A program made the translations under genes and the position numbers. DNA of 64,000 bases from Rallus limicola (lineage: Eukaryota > Chordata > Aves > Gruiformes > Rallidae): contig JAKCOZ010000009.1 of assembly GCA_022605955.1 (NCBI GenBank), positions 5,208,001-5,272,000 on the forward strand. Reading direction: 5' to 3'. Under the pieces are notes generated by a model, which did not search any database, was not told where the DNA came from, and saw nothing but the letters and a program-made list of their open reading frames with translations. Each line of letters begins with the position of its first letter. Position 1 is the first letter of the stretch. Shown piece by piece: positions 1 through 14,254 of this stretch.

Positions 1-1578
1 TTTAAAATCCATGCCAAGGAGACTTGAGAGGACTGACAGAACAGACCAGATATGCTTAACACCATCAATGCCTGCTTGGGATTTTATGCTTGGCAAGCAA
101 TCACGTTTTATTCAGGCCTAGTTGACAATTCATGCCCGCACTGGCAAGGGAGTGTGGCGGGATCCTGTTTTGAAGAGAAGACAGCTTTGCTGTGTATAAT
201 ATCATGTCTTAAAGTTGTAGGCATTAATTTTAGCTCAATTTATTGGTTTTCCCAGAACGATAGCATTTCCCTTCCACTGCAAAAGGAAGTATCATCAGCC
301 CACATTCAGGACAGGGTTAGGGGAAGACATAATACTTGTGGCAAAGAGATTTTTGCATTACAAAACTTCAAGCAAAGCTGGTTGCAAACAACGGCAAAAC
401 TAACAGGTACTTTATCACATGGCGGCATTATTTAACATGCTTATGCTCACTGAGTTGCAGCTCCCTGAAAACAGGGATTACTGTCAAAGCTTGGCTCAAA
501 ACAGACTGGGTGGACATTACTATGATTGCAGGAGCAATGTTATCCACATGGTTAGTCCCATTTGGTAAGCAGCAGATCTTTTCTGTAACTCAGGAAGTTA
601 TCGAGACCTCTAACATCTGAATCCTTGCTATCTCCATGATTTTATGATGCTGCTTTTCAGATGGGGAAGATAGCACCGTTGATTGAAGCGGCACAGCATG
701 ACAGACACAACTAATGAATTCAACTCAGCTAAAGGAGAAGGGAAAACGCTCTAAACAATGTAAAATCACAGAAGCCTGCCGTGGCCTTAAGTACAGGGCA
801 ACTTATTTTTCACTCAGTCTAGTTCTCCCGCTGGGCTACCATGGAATGTAACACACGGTAATGTTTAATGAAAACAGTTAAGGGACCTTACAAATAGTTA
901 GGAAAAACTCTGTGTATGAGCTTTTCCTTGCCTCATACATGATCTATTCCCAGCCAGAATTGCCAGCCAAAACCTAAACAAGCAAGAATATACCAAGCAG
1001 AGTGCTAAGATGGTTAGAAGTTACTGAGTCTTCCAGCTTTCTGAAAAACAGACCATCTATTCATTGTAGTAACCCTGCGGTAACTATACAATTTACTGAC
1101 ATTAGCAAGGATTCTTAAGTGCCTGAACCGTGCTGTATGTCTCTGCGCTTTGCTGGCACTAGCTGAACTGATCTGCTTGCACCAGCATAATTCCTCATAT
1201 TGGCCACCACACTGATCCGTGGATAAGGATTGCTCACAGCAAGGCAAGTTTCTCTAAAGCTGATCAACCCAATGGGTTTGCATTGTAAAATTTAAAGCCT
1301 GCAACTTATTGGAAACAGATGCAGAAAGAGCCATTTGAGTGCATATGCTTAACCTGAATCTAACATCAGCTGTTAAGAGCAGTAAAAGTTTCGGTCCTGT
1401 GTCAGAATAGCTTCTAACACACCAGAGGTAGCCCACACCCCACCCACACGCCAGTTTAGCAATAAATCCCCTTCCTTGCTCTCAGTCTGTGAGCACGTGC
1501 GTACTCACACTGCATGTAGATTTTGCCAAGTGCCCCTGGATGAGGAGAGATTGTTTTGGGCGATGCACTGAAGCTTAC
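1..1578 (-). other. RASAL2: RASAL2 intron, partial (runs off the window at position 1)
   Basis: Intronic sequence downstream of the 1579-1688 exon in transcript direction. I see no exon, RNA gene or clear repeat in it. Open frames of up to 127 codons occur (for example from position 52 on the plus strand), but they carry no recognisable domain, have no splice context and look like chance. Confidence 0.75.
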
Positions 1579-1688
1579 CTGTCATCAGCATTGCGGAGAG
1601 ATGGGAGACGGAAACTTGTGTTCCTGTCCAGCTTTGACTGACTCTTTGTCCTCTTGATGGACCCTTTCAGGCGTTTACTGAAGAAGCC
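1579..1688 (-). CDS. RASAL2: RASAL2 internal coding exon: basic [17 protein letters not shown] segment
   Basis: Minus-strand exon of 110 bp with acceptor CTCATTTTAG|GGCTTC and donor GATGACAG|GTAAGCTT. It encodes 36 codons plus two bases. The stretch [18 protein letters not shown] is the strongly basic motif shared by RASAL2, DAB2IP and SYNGAP1; the following [13 protein letters not shown] and N-A-D-D ending point to RASAL2 rather than DAB2IP, which has a different continuation. The positive cluster is a plausible membrane or phosphoinositide contact, and R-x-x-S around KRTKS is a candidate kinase or 14-3-3 site; both are inferences. It joins the preceding ...FKVP in phase 0. The next exon, which completes the final Arg codon and continues towards the remaining PH, C2 and RasGAP domains, lies outside the window before position 1. 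Confidence 0.96.
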
Positions 1689-2329
1689 CTAAAATGAGAA
1701 GTTGCGGAAGTGAAACAGGGAAACTGATGCCAGTAATAAATCGATCAATGCACTGTCACCGAGTCCAAACTCAGCAGTGATTCCCGCTGACAACGATTAC
1801 AGAACATGCTGCATTGGGATTCCTGTGAGCAGGAAGAAAGGCAGGGCTAGATTGTCAATGACAGTTCCAGTATGTGATAGCTTGAAATTGCAGTAATTAG
1901 CACTACTCACATTACAGGCGCACTTCAGTGAATTCCAGCTATTCTACAAGAGACCCCAAATCCCACAATTATTACTTAATAAGCAGTACTCTTAAATAGC
2001 AGCATTTGTTCCTATCTCCACTTTATGCACCATGTCTTTAAATCTTGGTCAGATTAAGAGTACAAGATGTGCTTTATTAGGAGCTTCTGTTGCGCCCACA
2101 ATCGCAGCCAGGTTCTCCTTTTTAAGTTTAGACACAGCAGTTAAGTCTTATGATCGTTTGTAATTCCAAGAGCCTCACTAGCCAGCACTGAAAATTTCAA
2201 AAGATTTCACTTATTAGCAACTTCAGACACCAGTTCTGGCGTTGCTTTGAAGCAAAGCTCAACTCAGAAACCGACCTGTGATCTAAAAATACTCTAAGTA
2301 ATGTCTTCTGAATGACAATTGTTCACAAA

Positions 2330-2735
2330 ACAATCACAGACCAAAGACAGGTTAGCTGGAGGGGATCACCCTGATTGATGTCGGGGTACTGACAACACTA
2401 GGTCAGCCTAACTCCAGCTTTGTCTAACTAAGTCTGGAAAACCTCTGGTGATGGAGGTTTTACCACCTCTCTGGGTAACTTGGTCCAGTGTTGCATTACA
2501 CTTCCCAGTGAGACAAATATTCTTTGAGTTCAACAAAAACCTCCCAAGCAGCAATCTGCAGCTGCTGCTGCCTCATTAGAGCATCTGCCACTACAGGGAA
2601 AAGTTTGCCTCCATCTTCTTTGTAATTCCCCTCTGTTGCAGTGGGCTACCTTCTATCACCCCCTTAGCCTTTTCTTTCCCAGACAAGCCCTCAGCCTCTT
2701 CTCACAGTTCTCTCCTTGTAGTTATCAAGAGCTAC
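2330..2735 (-). mobile_element. CR1 LINE 3' fragment, old and degraded
   Basis: The plus strand reads as the reverse complement of the CR1 3' region: ACCACCTCTCTGGGTAAC, then a TTGGTCCAGTG box, then CTCCATCTTCTTTGTAA, then a degraded CAAGCCCTCAGCCTCTTCTCA. Its many differences from the usual CR1 pattern point to an old insertion. The element itself is on the minus strand, the same sense as RASAL2. Boundaries are approximate. Confidence 0.8.
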
Positions 2736-3540
2736 TACTGCCTTACCAGTAGTGTACCATGTGTACATCTACCCACTGATACACAAAGGTGCGTGCATGT
2801 GGGGAAATCACAGAAATATTTCAACACCTGCCCATTTGATTTTCTCCTAGTGCCCTTTAAATCTGAGCATAATATGTGGTTTAAGTAAACTATATTGTGT
2901 CAAAATATTTCCAGGGCTTGCAGACATACATGCATAGACATTCATTGGCATGATAAAGCAAACACAGAGGTTCTTAATCCAATAGTATTAAGCGACATTT
3001 TGCTGGCTGACTCTGTTCTGAGCCTTCCCAGGACAGCTGCGAAGAGCCACAGTTCCCTGCCCACTGCTGTCACCCAACACATACAAGTGAAACCATGTCT
3101 CTTAAGCATATATCATGAGCTGGTTATAGGTTGGTAGAATTTGCTCAAAGTAAATGTTCTTTCAGTGTGAATTGAACCAGGAGATCTACAACTTACTTCA
3201 GGAAAGATCTAGTGACAGTGGGAGCCAGCTAGGGCTGGCTCTCCCTTCTGTCACCCTTGTTTTGCTAGGACATAAGTCAAGTACAGCTTCTGAACACATT
3301 TGCAAGGCAAGACTCCACACACTGCGTGTGGGACAGGTGACAGATGTTGCCCACAGCTGCCTTCTGTAATACAAAACTCAGCAAATTGAAGAGAAGCAAG
3401 GTCTCTTGTTCTTTCCTGTGAAGAACACCGACAAAGCAAGAGTGTTTTATTGGTTCCAGGTGACTCAGCCAGACTGATGTGACTTGTTCATCTGTCAGAC
3501 TCATAAGAATTGGGCCATCACAACAAAAGACAACTTTATT

Positions 3541-3842
3541 TCACACATTCACAGAATCACAGAGCTGTATGGGGTTGTCAGGGAGCTCCAGAGCTCCTTG
3601 AGTCCAACTCCCCTGTCAAAGCAGGGTCCCTGAGACAGGTTGCACAGGGAGGCACCCAGATGGGTCTGGAATATCTCCAGAGAAGGAGACTCCACAGCCC
3701 CCTGGGCAGCCTGTCCCAGGGCTCCCTCACCCTGACTGGGAAGAAGTTCTTCTGCATATTCGTGTGGAACTTCCTGTGCTGCAACTTGAGGCCATCGCCC
3801 CTTGTCCTGTCCCCACAGACACTGAGAAGAGGCTGGCCATTT
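3541..3842 (-). mobile_element. CR1 LINE 3' fragment, relatively intact
   Basis: Classic avian CR1 3' end in reverse complement: CACAGAATCACAGAG at the terminus, GAGTCCAACTCCCCTGTC, ATATCTCCAGAGAAGGAGAC, GGGCAGCCTGTCCCAG and TTGTCCTGTCCCCACAGAC in order. Truncated at its 5' end near 3842. The frames of about 100 codons here on both strands are CR1 translations, not host genes. It looks like the same subfamily as the copies at 19.9 and 21.8 kb. Confidence 0.93.
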
Positions 3843-4054
3843 CCCCGTGTCCCACACTTCAGGTACATAACTGAATCTCTATATAAAACTGATATATAAC
3901 TAAATCTCAGTTATAAACACTGATCAGATCCTCTCTCAGTCTTCTTTACTTATGATCTTCAGACTGAAAAATTTCCCATCTCTTTCACCTCTTCACAAAG
4001 AAAGTGAGGTTTATCTACAATTAGCATGCTACATAATTTCACATAGGCTTCCTT

Positions 4055-4125
4055 TCCCAGAAAAGGTTGGACTGTGTTATCTTTCAAGGTCCCTTTCAAC
4101 CTGGGCTGCTCTATGATTCTGCGGT
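4055..4125 (+). mobile_element. CR1 3' terminal fragment
   Basis: A short piece reading GGTTGGACTGTGTTATCTT, then TCCCTTTCAACCTGGGCTG, then CTATGATTCTGCGG matches the very 3' end of CR1 in the sense orientation. It lies about 220 bp from the oppositely oriented copy at 3.5-3.8 kb. Confidence 0.7.
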
Positions 4126-7100
4126 GTTCAAAGGCTACCACCCTCTTCACATCAGTGGATGACAGGTTAATTCTTGGAAAAGGAGTTCCTTCCAAGCAGC
4201 AAAGCCCATGTTTGGTCAGGTTCAAGACAGGCTGCAAGCATCTCTAATCAATTTTCCAGTCTCACGTTTGCCTTGATCTTCCTGTACCTTTAGTGCTCCT
4301 TTTAAAACAAAACAAAACCTCTTCCCTTTAAATAAGCACACCCTTCAGCCCCACTCGACCTTTCCTCATTCTGTTATTCATGGTCCCTTTAAGTTCAATT
4401 TGTCCCTCTTCATCCATACAATTCACTCCTCCTTGAAACCCCACGATGCCCCTCATCATACACACTGGTAGGTGAGTTCTCTCCTTCCACTTATTCTCAC
4501 TCTGCTTCTTTCAATGAACGGCCAAGCAAGCCCTGCCCAGTTGTCAAGTGTAAAAAAACCCCACCAAATCCACAGAACCTCAAACCCACCCAGGACACCT
4601 TTGGTGAACACAGCAAGATGGCCTGTCTCCTCTCCTCCACTAGATTTGGCTGATGATATATTACAGACGGCGTATCCACACCTGATGCTAGCTATAGCAT
4701 CTTTCCAGCACATGCAGACAGTCCTCTCCCAAAAGCTTGTGTAGGAAAACAAGTGCCACACACACACACTAGAACCTGACACGCGCCTGTCTGCGGGCAG
4801 CACAGAGAGACTGTGATGCCCTGTAGGAAGATGCTGCAGGGTGCAAGGAGAGAGGGTGCCTTTTTCCTGCATCTGAAAGGAGAGCTATATTTGAGGCTGC
4901 CCTTCAGTTTCTGAGGCTTGTCAGCCAGCAGGCTTCTCGCAGGGAAAAACTGCTATATTCTCCTGCAATAGGAAATAAAGCAGAGAGGTAAAGGCCTGAT
5001 ATCTTTGTACTGCAAAAAAACACACCCCCACAAATCTACACAGCGTGCTGGGGGAAAAGGTACCGTCAAAAGGGAGGAAGTGCTTTTAGCTCTGTGTGCC
5101 ACTCGAACTCTACCCATGATCCTGCACTTTTCTCAGTCCTGGTATTGAAAAAGTGCCTTTGAAAAAACCCTGTAATCAATAGATGCTCTTGGGCTTCTCT
5201 CAGGGCCATTGCTGGAATTCAAATAGAGGATGTATAGCACTTTCAAAGGCACTTTCAGATATTCTGACCTCTCAGCATAAAAGGTAACAAACCAAACTAC
5301 AGGGATTCAGATCTGGTGGACCCTGGCTTCAGTCCAGTACATCCCAGGCTACTCAAATTGCTTACACAAAACAACATGTTTTTCTCCCCTTAAGGGCAAA
5401 TAAGACAAAGCTGACCCAAATCAGCCGAGGCCCAGAAGTATTTATATTGAGTCATTCCAAATCCTGCTCAGAGAAGGACCGTGAATATTCATTTTTGTGT
5501 GCATGCACCAGTTTAAACTGGCATCGCTTTAACATATGTTCTTAGTTTAATTCAATGTAATCTATTCCCTGGTGAAATGAATATACTATCTGGGGTTGAA
5601 TAAGGCTATCCAGAGTTGACTATCCAAAAAAAGAAGAAAAAAAATAATAGGGTAGGAACATACTTAAGGATAAAAATTATTCAAGCCAAGAGTGTACTTA
5701 CTGGTCGTTCTCAAAAGACTTGAGAACATTTGCAATATTTGCTCTCTGCACCTCACCGGCAGTTCATGCAGGGCCAGTGCTTACAGATGGACAACCTGGG
5801 AGCAGCATGAAAAATTAACACGTGCCAGGTCTAAGCAGAGCTTTTTGCCTTCCTCTTGCCAAAGGAAATGCTTTTAAAAACCGAATGCAGATATAAAAAA
5901 AAGATGTAGTGATGAAAAACAGACTTCTATCTGCAACGATACTGTCTGACTGGAAGATTTATTTCCTTTTCCTTCTAGAGGGAATAAATGCTTGCCAATG
6001 CTAGCAACTGTGGCTCCTACCATTAAAAAGACAAAACCACCCTTACTTCTTTTCTTATTACTTAGGTATTTTTCTTAAATACTTATTTGAACACAACATA
6101 TGCTGACATTCCATTCTTATACCTAAATGTGCCTGAGCTTTAAGAGTCATCATGTAACATCTTTTTTTGAAACAGTGGGAATTTTACTGCTTAAACAAAC
6201 ACCCTCAGACAAAAAAGATGCAAACTTATTACCCAAGCTGACATAAAGTGTAAGCTTCTTTATTTAAGAAGTACAAAATATTTGGTAGGATAAATTGGCA
6301 AGGATGTAATTTGAAAAGATCAGTACTGTGTATGCATGGTATTTTAAGAGGAGCCCTATGAAAGAGTAACCTTAGAAGAACCGTGCCTTTATGCCTCAAG
6401 AGACAGATTTGATGGTCCACACTTAATGGGACAAAGCGTGGTACAAATTCCCCTCAGAATCACAGGTTTAGGGGAACGGGGACGGAAAAAGAGACACAGG
6501 GGAGAGAGGAAGAGCGCACAAGCAGGCACTCAATTGGGCATGTGGAATAGGTTCAAAACAGGTTCATCATCTCAGCCAAGAGCAAACACTGGGCTATGAA
6601 ATCCCAATGATAAAACATCTAAAAATAATTCAGCCCCACTGAGAATTCTATTCATCGCATCGGGAAGTTAAGCAACTCATCTCTCTCACTCTGCCAAGCA
6701 AGAAATCACCACAGGAGAAGCGATAAATTCCACAGGCTTTCGTAACTTCACTCCATGGCTGCACAGAAACTCTGACCCCCAAATATTTTAAACTAAGGGA
6801 TTTTTGTTGTTCAAGACAGCTTTGGCTTTCAGAAATACTCGCTCCATGCCACCGTTGCCAGCTGTTTCTCTGTCCTTAATCTCAGCAGAGCAGCACATGA
6901 ACTGCCCAACAAAATTCAAAGACGGCCCAAGTCAGACTCACCTCTTTGACTATTGCTCCCTACAGACACACTGATTCTTCACTTTGGAGAGAACAGCTCA
7001 TGCATAATAAATAACGATTGTCTTTGTTGTTTCGAAAGTGAAAGGTTAATTCAGCCATGAACTATATATAACACGAATTATCCACCAATAAAATGCAATG

Positions 7101-9424
7101 GTATTAGTGGAAGTTTCAAACCACAAAAAAACCCGAGGATAAAACGGGCAACGATAAAGGTTCATCTTACACACAGTGCTGTGGCTTGCAGCACTGTTAC
7201 CTACATTAGGTATTTCTGAGGACAAACAGATTGCCTTTTGGAGGCTTGTGACGCATCTTGAACATCTATAATTCGCTATGAGGAGCACTAATGCATTATT
7301 AATAACAGCAGGTGGGGAACTTCATTTACAGTTCGATGAGACTTGTTCTCTCTGAGGGGAAGGATTGGATGGGCACAAAGATAACACTCAAGTGACTACG
7401 GACGACAGCAGAACTGCCTTGCAACTCCTGTGTGTTGTTAGTACACAAAGCATTTTAGTTCTTAAGTTGCTCACAAGCAGCTATGAAGAAGAAAAAAAAA
7501 TTGCAGCCAAGTGAAAATTCTCTCCTGTGCCAGCAACATTGCAAAGCCATGGGAAGCAGAGAAACAGGTGAATACAGCGAGGTTGTAAGGAGAAAAGATA
7601 CAACTAGCAGGATATTCCAGGGATTAAGAACTAACAGGGTGAAGTTTACTATCCCCTGCAGAACAACAAAATGCCACTGTAACTAAGCAAGGAGGTGGAG
7701 GTGTTTATGAGCCCAGTAACGCTCATCATTAAAACACTATTGATGACTACCTTTGAAAAGGCTCTCAGCCACTCGTGCAGTAGAAAAGCAGATGAAAACA
7801 ACTTTACCCACACCTCGGTGGTAATATAAAGAACAAGACAGTGACTTACAACAGTCATATTCAATCATCAACTCATCCAAAAAGCCTGGCACTCTTTCAC
7901 CGACAAGGTGGTTTGTGCACAGGCAGAGAACAATACAAACCATGTTTGTCACATTCAAGTGAAGGCCAAAGCACAATAAAAGTCAAGTGGTATTATGTAA
8001 ATCTGCCATAGCTTCTACACTAATGCACCACTCTCTTCTGATCTTCTGATCGAAGCAAGAAAACTAGAGCAAAACTCATCTCCAGAAGTATAAACTGATT
8101 AAAGGCAGACAAGAGGGGGATTTACAAATGATATGTTTTAAAGATGGACTATTTATTTTAGAAACAAAAGCAAGAAGGGATTACAGATGTATAAAAGAAA
8201 TAGAATAGAAATTAACTAAGCTCCTTGTGTGCCCTGTTACATAAGAAAACCAAGGGGCAATTTAACATGAGAGGCAGCGCATTTCACTGATTGTCAGGAG
8301 ACCTTTTCTAATGCTATCTATAAATCAGCCCATAGAATTTTCTACCACAAGATATTATACAGACAAATTTTTTTCATGAAGATTAAAAAAGGATTATGTG
8401 TTTATATAAGGAAGAATAACATATGTAGCTGCATTAGTCAGGTTTAAAAATAACAAGAGTGAGCAATTATCATGCTTCAGGACACAAGCTGATCAACAGC
8501 AAGGATAAGGAAGATATTTTTCCCCTGATGGGATGGCACTGCAGATTTGGCCAGATAACAATTTCAACTTTCCAATGAAAAATTGTCTATTGCCACAGGA
8601 GAAATGCAGAACAGGATGAACAAAATTAAGAACAGTAATAAGAAAACCAAGGAAACGGAGAGGATACCACAATAGGAATACATTGACAATGCATTTATTA
8701 ATAAAATGTATCATAAGATTGCATATACTCCATGTGATATGCAGTCAAAAGTAGTGAAGGAATCAAGTTTCCAAGTCACTGGGAATCATACTTAAAAATT
8801 CATGAACAAACAAGAGCTACCAGGTAGCTGGGGAGAGCTACATCAGCTTTTCAGATCCCAATTCAGGAAGGTGTCTAGCACAGACGAGACTGGGAGCAGA
8901 GCCTGGCTGCCTTGACAGGAGCTGTCCACATCAGGCACTAGCAATAAGGAAAAAGCACCCTTAAAAGCCAGTATCCAGGAATTATGGAAACAAGGTCAAA
9001 AGTCTGTCTAAAGAACAAGAAACCAACAACAATAAGCTCACTGGCTCAGGTGGCCTGTTCCTTCTAACACTTATTGTTTACCAGAGTGTTTAATCCCACA
9101 AAATCCCATCAGCTGCAGCGGGTGAAGCCTGGGGAGAAGTGATGGCCTCAAGCCCACCTCACCACGGTTGAAGCGGCTGCGTTTTCCTCTTTCCCTTCTG
9201 TCAGGAAGGAAAGACACAATCACTTCCCCAACCTTGGCTCTTCAGTCCCCTGGCACATAGCCAGCAAGCAGTCAGACACTTCAGAATGCCTTTTGATAAT
9301 ACAACATACATACTAATTGGAAAAATTAATGGAAATGAACTTGGGCAAAGCGAGGAACACAAACCTGAGAACTGGCTGCAGGAATATGCAAAATGAGTAA
9401 TTATGACAAGTGATAAGCTATTGA

Positions 9425-9575
9425 GGTAGGTGAAAGGGTCCAGTGGGATGAGGTGGGGATAGTGGCATGACTGCTTCTGTTTAACATCTTTGTTAATGAT
9501 CTGGAAGAAAAGTTAAACAGCACATTAATTACACTGAGCTATATTAAATTAGGAGGTGAAGCAAGGGCCAGCGAG
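9425..9575 (+). mobile_element. CR1 ORF2 (reverse transcriptase) remnant
   Basis: TTTAACATCTTTGTTAATGA followed by TCTGGAAGAA translates to the F-N-I-F-V-N-D-L block of the CR1 reverse transcriptase, with a degraded upstream CCAGTGGGATG context and a downstream AAATTAGGAGGTG box that fits the same region. No long frame survives. Flanking sequence to about 9.99 kb may belong to the same element but is too diverged to assign. Confidence 0.55.
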
Positions 9576-12500
9576 GACAGAGAAATAACACAAAGGGTTG
9601 TGAGCAATTAGAACTGATAACACACATTCCTGTGAACTTTAGTACCAGAACTTGGAGAAGGGAATTAGAAACAGAAGAGCAAAAGTAGTGATAAAAGGGC
9701 CAGAAGGACTGATTTGCAGAGGATGCATTAATTAAACTTTGCATAACTTACACTAAGTCGTGATACAGAGGTGAAGAAGAGAACGAGCTGGTACACATTT
9801 AAATATTATTAAATCAAGGACGGCTGGAATGTGACTGGTGTTTAAAGCTTGAGACATTCACAGATCCCCTACATTAATTGCAGGGGAATCATACAATAAA
9901 ATCAAGTTTACACCAAACTGAACCTGCTGTTGAGACCCTACAGACAGTGCCACAGGATGGATACACCTATCACCTGACTCACCACTGCTCAGGTTTGATG
10001 TAGCGAACAAACCCACCTTGGCAAAGGTATCATGGCAGTTATATAATCGATGACTGGTATTACCCCAGAATCAAGATACAGATGAGAACTTGGTGAGCAT
10101 TCTGGAGATGGTCAACTATCCATTTACACCTTATGGCACAAAACTGGTGGGATAACAGCCAGCATACCTGAGCCATCACATCCCAGGCAAATGATAAAAA
10201 AATTAAGAGAGATTCAAACAAATGTGTTACAGCAAGAAAAGACTAGAAAGTGGAAGGAAAAATGTTAATCTTACAATAGGGAAGACAGATTTGAGCACAG
10301 TCAGTTGTTCATGAAGGATGCCATGATGCCTCACGCTAACATAAATCAACAATTCCATCTCTGCATCAGTGCTGATGCAGAATTAAAAATACGTACTTGT
10401 ATGCCATCAGGTCACGTGGCCAGAAAAGATCAGTTGTCCTAACCTGGCAGCATGACAGTAGCGGAGCAGTGCTCTGGAGAAGCAACAATCTTGCTGACTG
10501 CATAAAAGATGAGGCTGGGCAGCCGCGAGACCTCATCAGGCTTTGACCTTCACTTAGACTGGCTGCATTGTCTTCTGTTCCATTTAGCAGTACTCTTAAA
10601 GAGCAAAGAGGCAGACAGTATTTCTATAGATCCACTTATACCCTTGACTAGAAACAAACCAAGGAAGGCAATCCGTAAGTATCAGTCTTCCCATCATATT
10701 CACCCAGGTTTCCTATAAAAATAATTTTATTTACTTCAAGGATTGCATTCTGGCTTTCCCGTCTCATTTGCCTCTTTCTCCTCTTCCCCCCCCCACCCCC
10801 ATTTTTTCCTTTCTAATAGCCAGCAGACATGGCTGAATCATATATTATTTGTAATACCAACTCACTAACAACCCTGCCCCAAAGAAACAAAAACTGGAGA
10901 GCGCAATGCGAGTCTGAAGAGTAGTTTAGCAATTTCTACCCTGCTGCTACAGGAGGTTCCAGGATTTTGTTAATCTCCTGTTTACCCTGGTCACTCAACT
11001 CCAATGGCAGAGCTACAAGAGAATATGGTACATTGCCGCAGTGCTACCGGGGCTCAACAGTGCATCAGTAGGGAACGGGATGCGCTGAGAATGAGACGCT
11101 CTGCCAGGACATAGTGTGTGTGGGAAGGGAAAAGCTGGTTTCTCGCCCACCTATGCGTCACAATGCCTACTTCTAGCCAGTTCCGTCTGCCTTCTGATTT
11201 GTTCAAGTCAAATAATATTCATTATTAAAAATATGACTTTTTCTTATACATGCGTATCTATAAACAGCACCTGTGTCTGTATGTGAGAAGACATACTCAC
11301 ATACTTCCCCATCTCAAGTTTCCTACCTTTCATGCCCTCCTGTTCTCTCTCAGTAATATTTTTCCCAGATACGCTTGGAAATTGTCAAACAGCAAATTAA
11401 CACAACTGAACCTAAGTGGAAACTGATGTTTTAACTGCAGACAGTGGTATTGGGGGACATGGGGAAGAATAAGAAAGGACAAGTACCATGAGCCCTTATC
11501 TCTGCATGTATGTCTTGTGCTGCACAATGTCAGCATTAGCAGAATCCACTTTATTCCCCTCAGTGGGAGATAACCAGAACAAGCACATTCCAGACGCTGG
11601 TCCATGTAATGGTTAGTCCTGAGACTAACAGTATGTTTGTAACTAATGAAATTCTGCTTTTCACACAATAGTAGTTTTAAACATACGTCTTTCCCTCCAG
11701 TGCACATGCAAGAGGTAGGAAGGCAAATTTCCTGAACATAAATCCTTCATTGCCAATGGAGAGGCTACTTAGAACATGTCATGTTGAGGAAATATTTGCT
11801 TAAAAGGCCATTATGCTGTTATGAATCAAAATTCCAGATGCTAAAGAAATGCCAATTAGCAGTATTAAAAAAACAGATGCCTTGTTCTGAGTGAGTACCA
11901 TAGCCTGTCATTTGAAAGGGAAAAAAAACCTGCACAGAACATGCTGGAAGCCACTGTCCTATTGAGAAGACGGCTTTTAAATAGCTTTTCTGAGAAGCAA
12001 ACTTAAAAAGCTGTAAAAGCAACTTATTATGAAAGTCTCAGCATAATTTTCCATCAGGATGGAAGAAGGTTAAGCTGTCCCCTGCCTTAAGCTGCTTTCT
12101 GTTAGAAATCCAAGCAGTGAGTGGAAGAAGTATGGCACAGAGTCAGGTCCACAGAGAGAATAACTGAGACAGCACTACACCGCAGCTGCCTATAGCCCTC
12201 CAACCTATACTGGCCTCTAATGTTTTGGAAAAACAAAAATTCACGTCCTTAGTATTAATCTCTGTTAGATGTACAATAAATCCCTGTCAAATAAAAAGGA
12301 CCTCATACAAATCTAAAGCCACTATAGGCACCCCTTACATCCTTTACTTGAAGCTCTTCTCAGACCACTGATCTGAAACTTCCACGAGGCGCCCAAATCA
12401 TCTTACCTACTTCTGAGAGCTTGCAAATTCTTAATATAAATCAAAGGAAGAAACTTGATTCCTCCCCATCTTATCACCCCCCTATTAGATGTGTGCCAAT

Positions 12501-13402
12501 CCACAATGTTAACAGGGTATTTTATTTCAGCAGCTTTGGCTTGAGCTCATCTGTATGCTTAAGCAACCTGACTTCTAACGGCAGTTCGCTCTTTTAAACA
12601 GATCAGAAGTTGGCATGTTTTAAAACAAGGTGATCTCAGCCCCCACCTGTACCACAACCTGCTCAGGAGTAACAGCATATAAATGGGTCAGAGCAAAACC
12701 TACAAAGCCAGAAGATTCGTCCCTCTGAGGAGGACAGGAGGGTGCATTATGGCCTGAGTGGCCAGGCAAAGAAGCATAAAACCAGCTACGCATGGCACAA
12801 ATAGCTTCTAGTTTGGTGGGGTTTTTTGCTGCTTTGTGCCCAAGAAAGTCAGTCATGTACTGGCTTCCTGAGCCTATTTACCAGAGTCCTAAAAGCCCAA
12901 TACACTGTCAGGGGAAAAAAACATTCTGCAAGGTTTTTGTTTTGAAATGGAGCAGGAGCAAGGCAGTATTAGAGAAATATTAGAGAAACATTAAAACATT
13001 ACTTAAAAGGATCAACATTAAAAAAAACCCTTAAAAAATGAGGAACAAAGAAATGAGACATACAAAATAAACAATACAGATAGTAATCAAGGACTTCTGA
13101 TATGTAGCTTGCAGTTGTAAGACAAAAACTACAACAACACATGTACACATCTAAAGGTTAAGGCAATTCCTTGTGGATGAAGACAAGACAGAGAATTTCT
13201 TACAAATGAAGATAAGAATAGCTAGGAGTTTTGAAGGCTCTCTGAGTTCATAAATCCTCCCAGAACTGTGTGGACCATGAGTTCAGCATAAAATCTCAGG
13301 ACTTGATATAACAGAATATTCTTGTGACATGCAACCAGACTGAGACCTGCTTTTCCCCAAGTATGACCCAGGAAACAGATCACTGAAGAGACAGAAGACA
13401 GT

Positions 13403-13765
13403 TCACAGAATCACAGAAGAGCTAAGGTGGGAAAGCACCTCTGGAGATTGACTAGTTCACCCTCCCCTGCTCAAAGCAGGGTAAACTAGAGCAAAGTGGT
13501 TAGGTCCATGTGCCCAGTCTGCTTTGAACTAGATATCCAACAATGGAAACTCCACAACCTCTCCAGGCAACCTGTTCCAGTGTTTGATCATCCTCACGGT
13601 GAAAAAATGTTTCCCTTAAGTTCAAATGGAATTTCTTCTATTTCAAGTTGTGCTTACTGCCTCTTGACCGAGGAGCCCGGCTCTGTCATCTATACTGCCT
13701 TCCATCGGGTATTTATACACATTGCTATGATCTCCCTCCGAGCTTTCTCTTCTCAAGGCTAAGCA
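13403..13765 (-). mobile_element. CR1 LINE 3' fragment
   Basis: Starts with TTCACAGAATCACAGAAGAG and continues with CCCCTGCTCAAAGCAGGG, GGAAACTCCACAACCTCTCC, CAACCTGTTCCAGTG and a TGCTATGATCTCCCTCCGAG block, all in the reverse-complement order of CR1. Truncated near 13765. Confidence 0.88.
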
Positions 13766-13934
13766 ACATACTCTGCATTAACTGCCACTTCAGATTTCAT
13801 TGAAATAGATGAAAATGTGATTCATGGCCTTTCAATAGACATCTGAAGTTCAAATTTCGTACCAGCATGGAAGTCTCTACAAAAGAACTATCCTTCATAA
13901 TGAAGACAGTCAAACATCAGGACAGGTTGTCCAG

Positions 13935-14087
13935 CAAGGCTGTGTAATCGACATTCTCGGAGGCTTACGACACCTGACTGGAGAACGCCCCGAGCAACCT
14001 GATAAATATTGGCTCAGCTTTGAAGAAGGGGTTATAGATCAGAGGCTCTGGAGGTCTCTTCCAATCTGTGTGGTTCTTATGTCCCTG
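13935..14087 (+). mobile_element. CR1 LINE 3' fragment
   Basis: The sense-strand CR1 3' end is readable as CGAGCAACCTGATAAATATT, then GCTCAGCTTTGAAGAAGGGG, then AGGTCTCTTCCAATCTGTG and TGGTTCTTATG. It faces the copy at 13.4-13.8 kb with about 170 bp between them, giving a CR1 inverted pair. Confidence 0.8.
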
Positions 14088-14254
14088 AGAAGGGACCAAG
14101 TATGGACCCCCAGTATGTTCACTGCTTCCTTGGTCCCTTTTTCAGTTCCAATAAATCCTGAGTTTACAGGTTGCTTCAGATACCACGAATTCTATACACT
14201 CTGACCTATCTTAATACTTTTATAATTAAAAAAGCTCTCATAAAATCCTTGGGG

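Noticed and set aside
3549..3868. Overlapping frames of about 100 codons on both strands
   Set aside because: They are translations of a CR1 3' end, which is non-coding.
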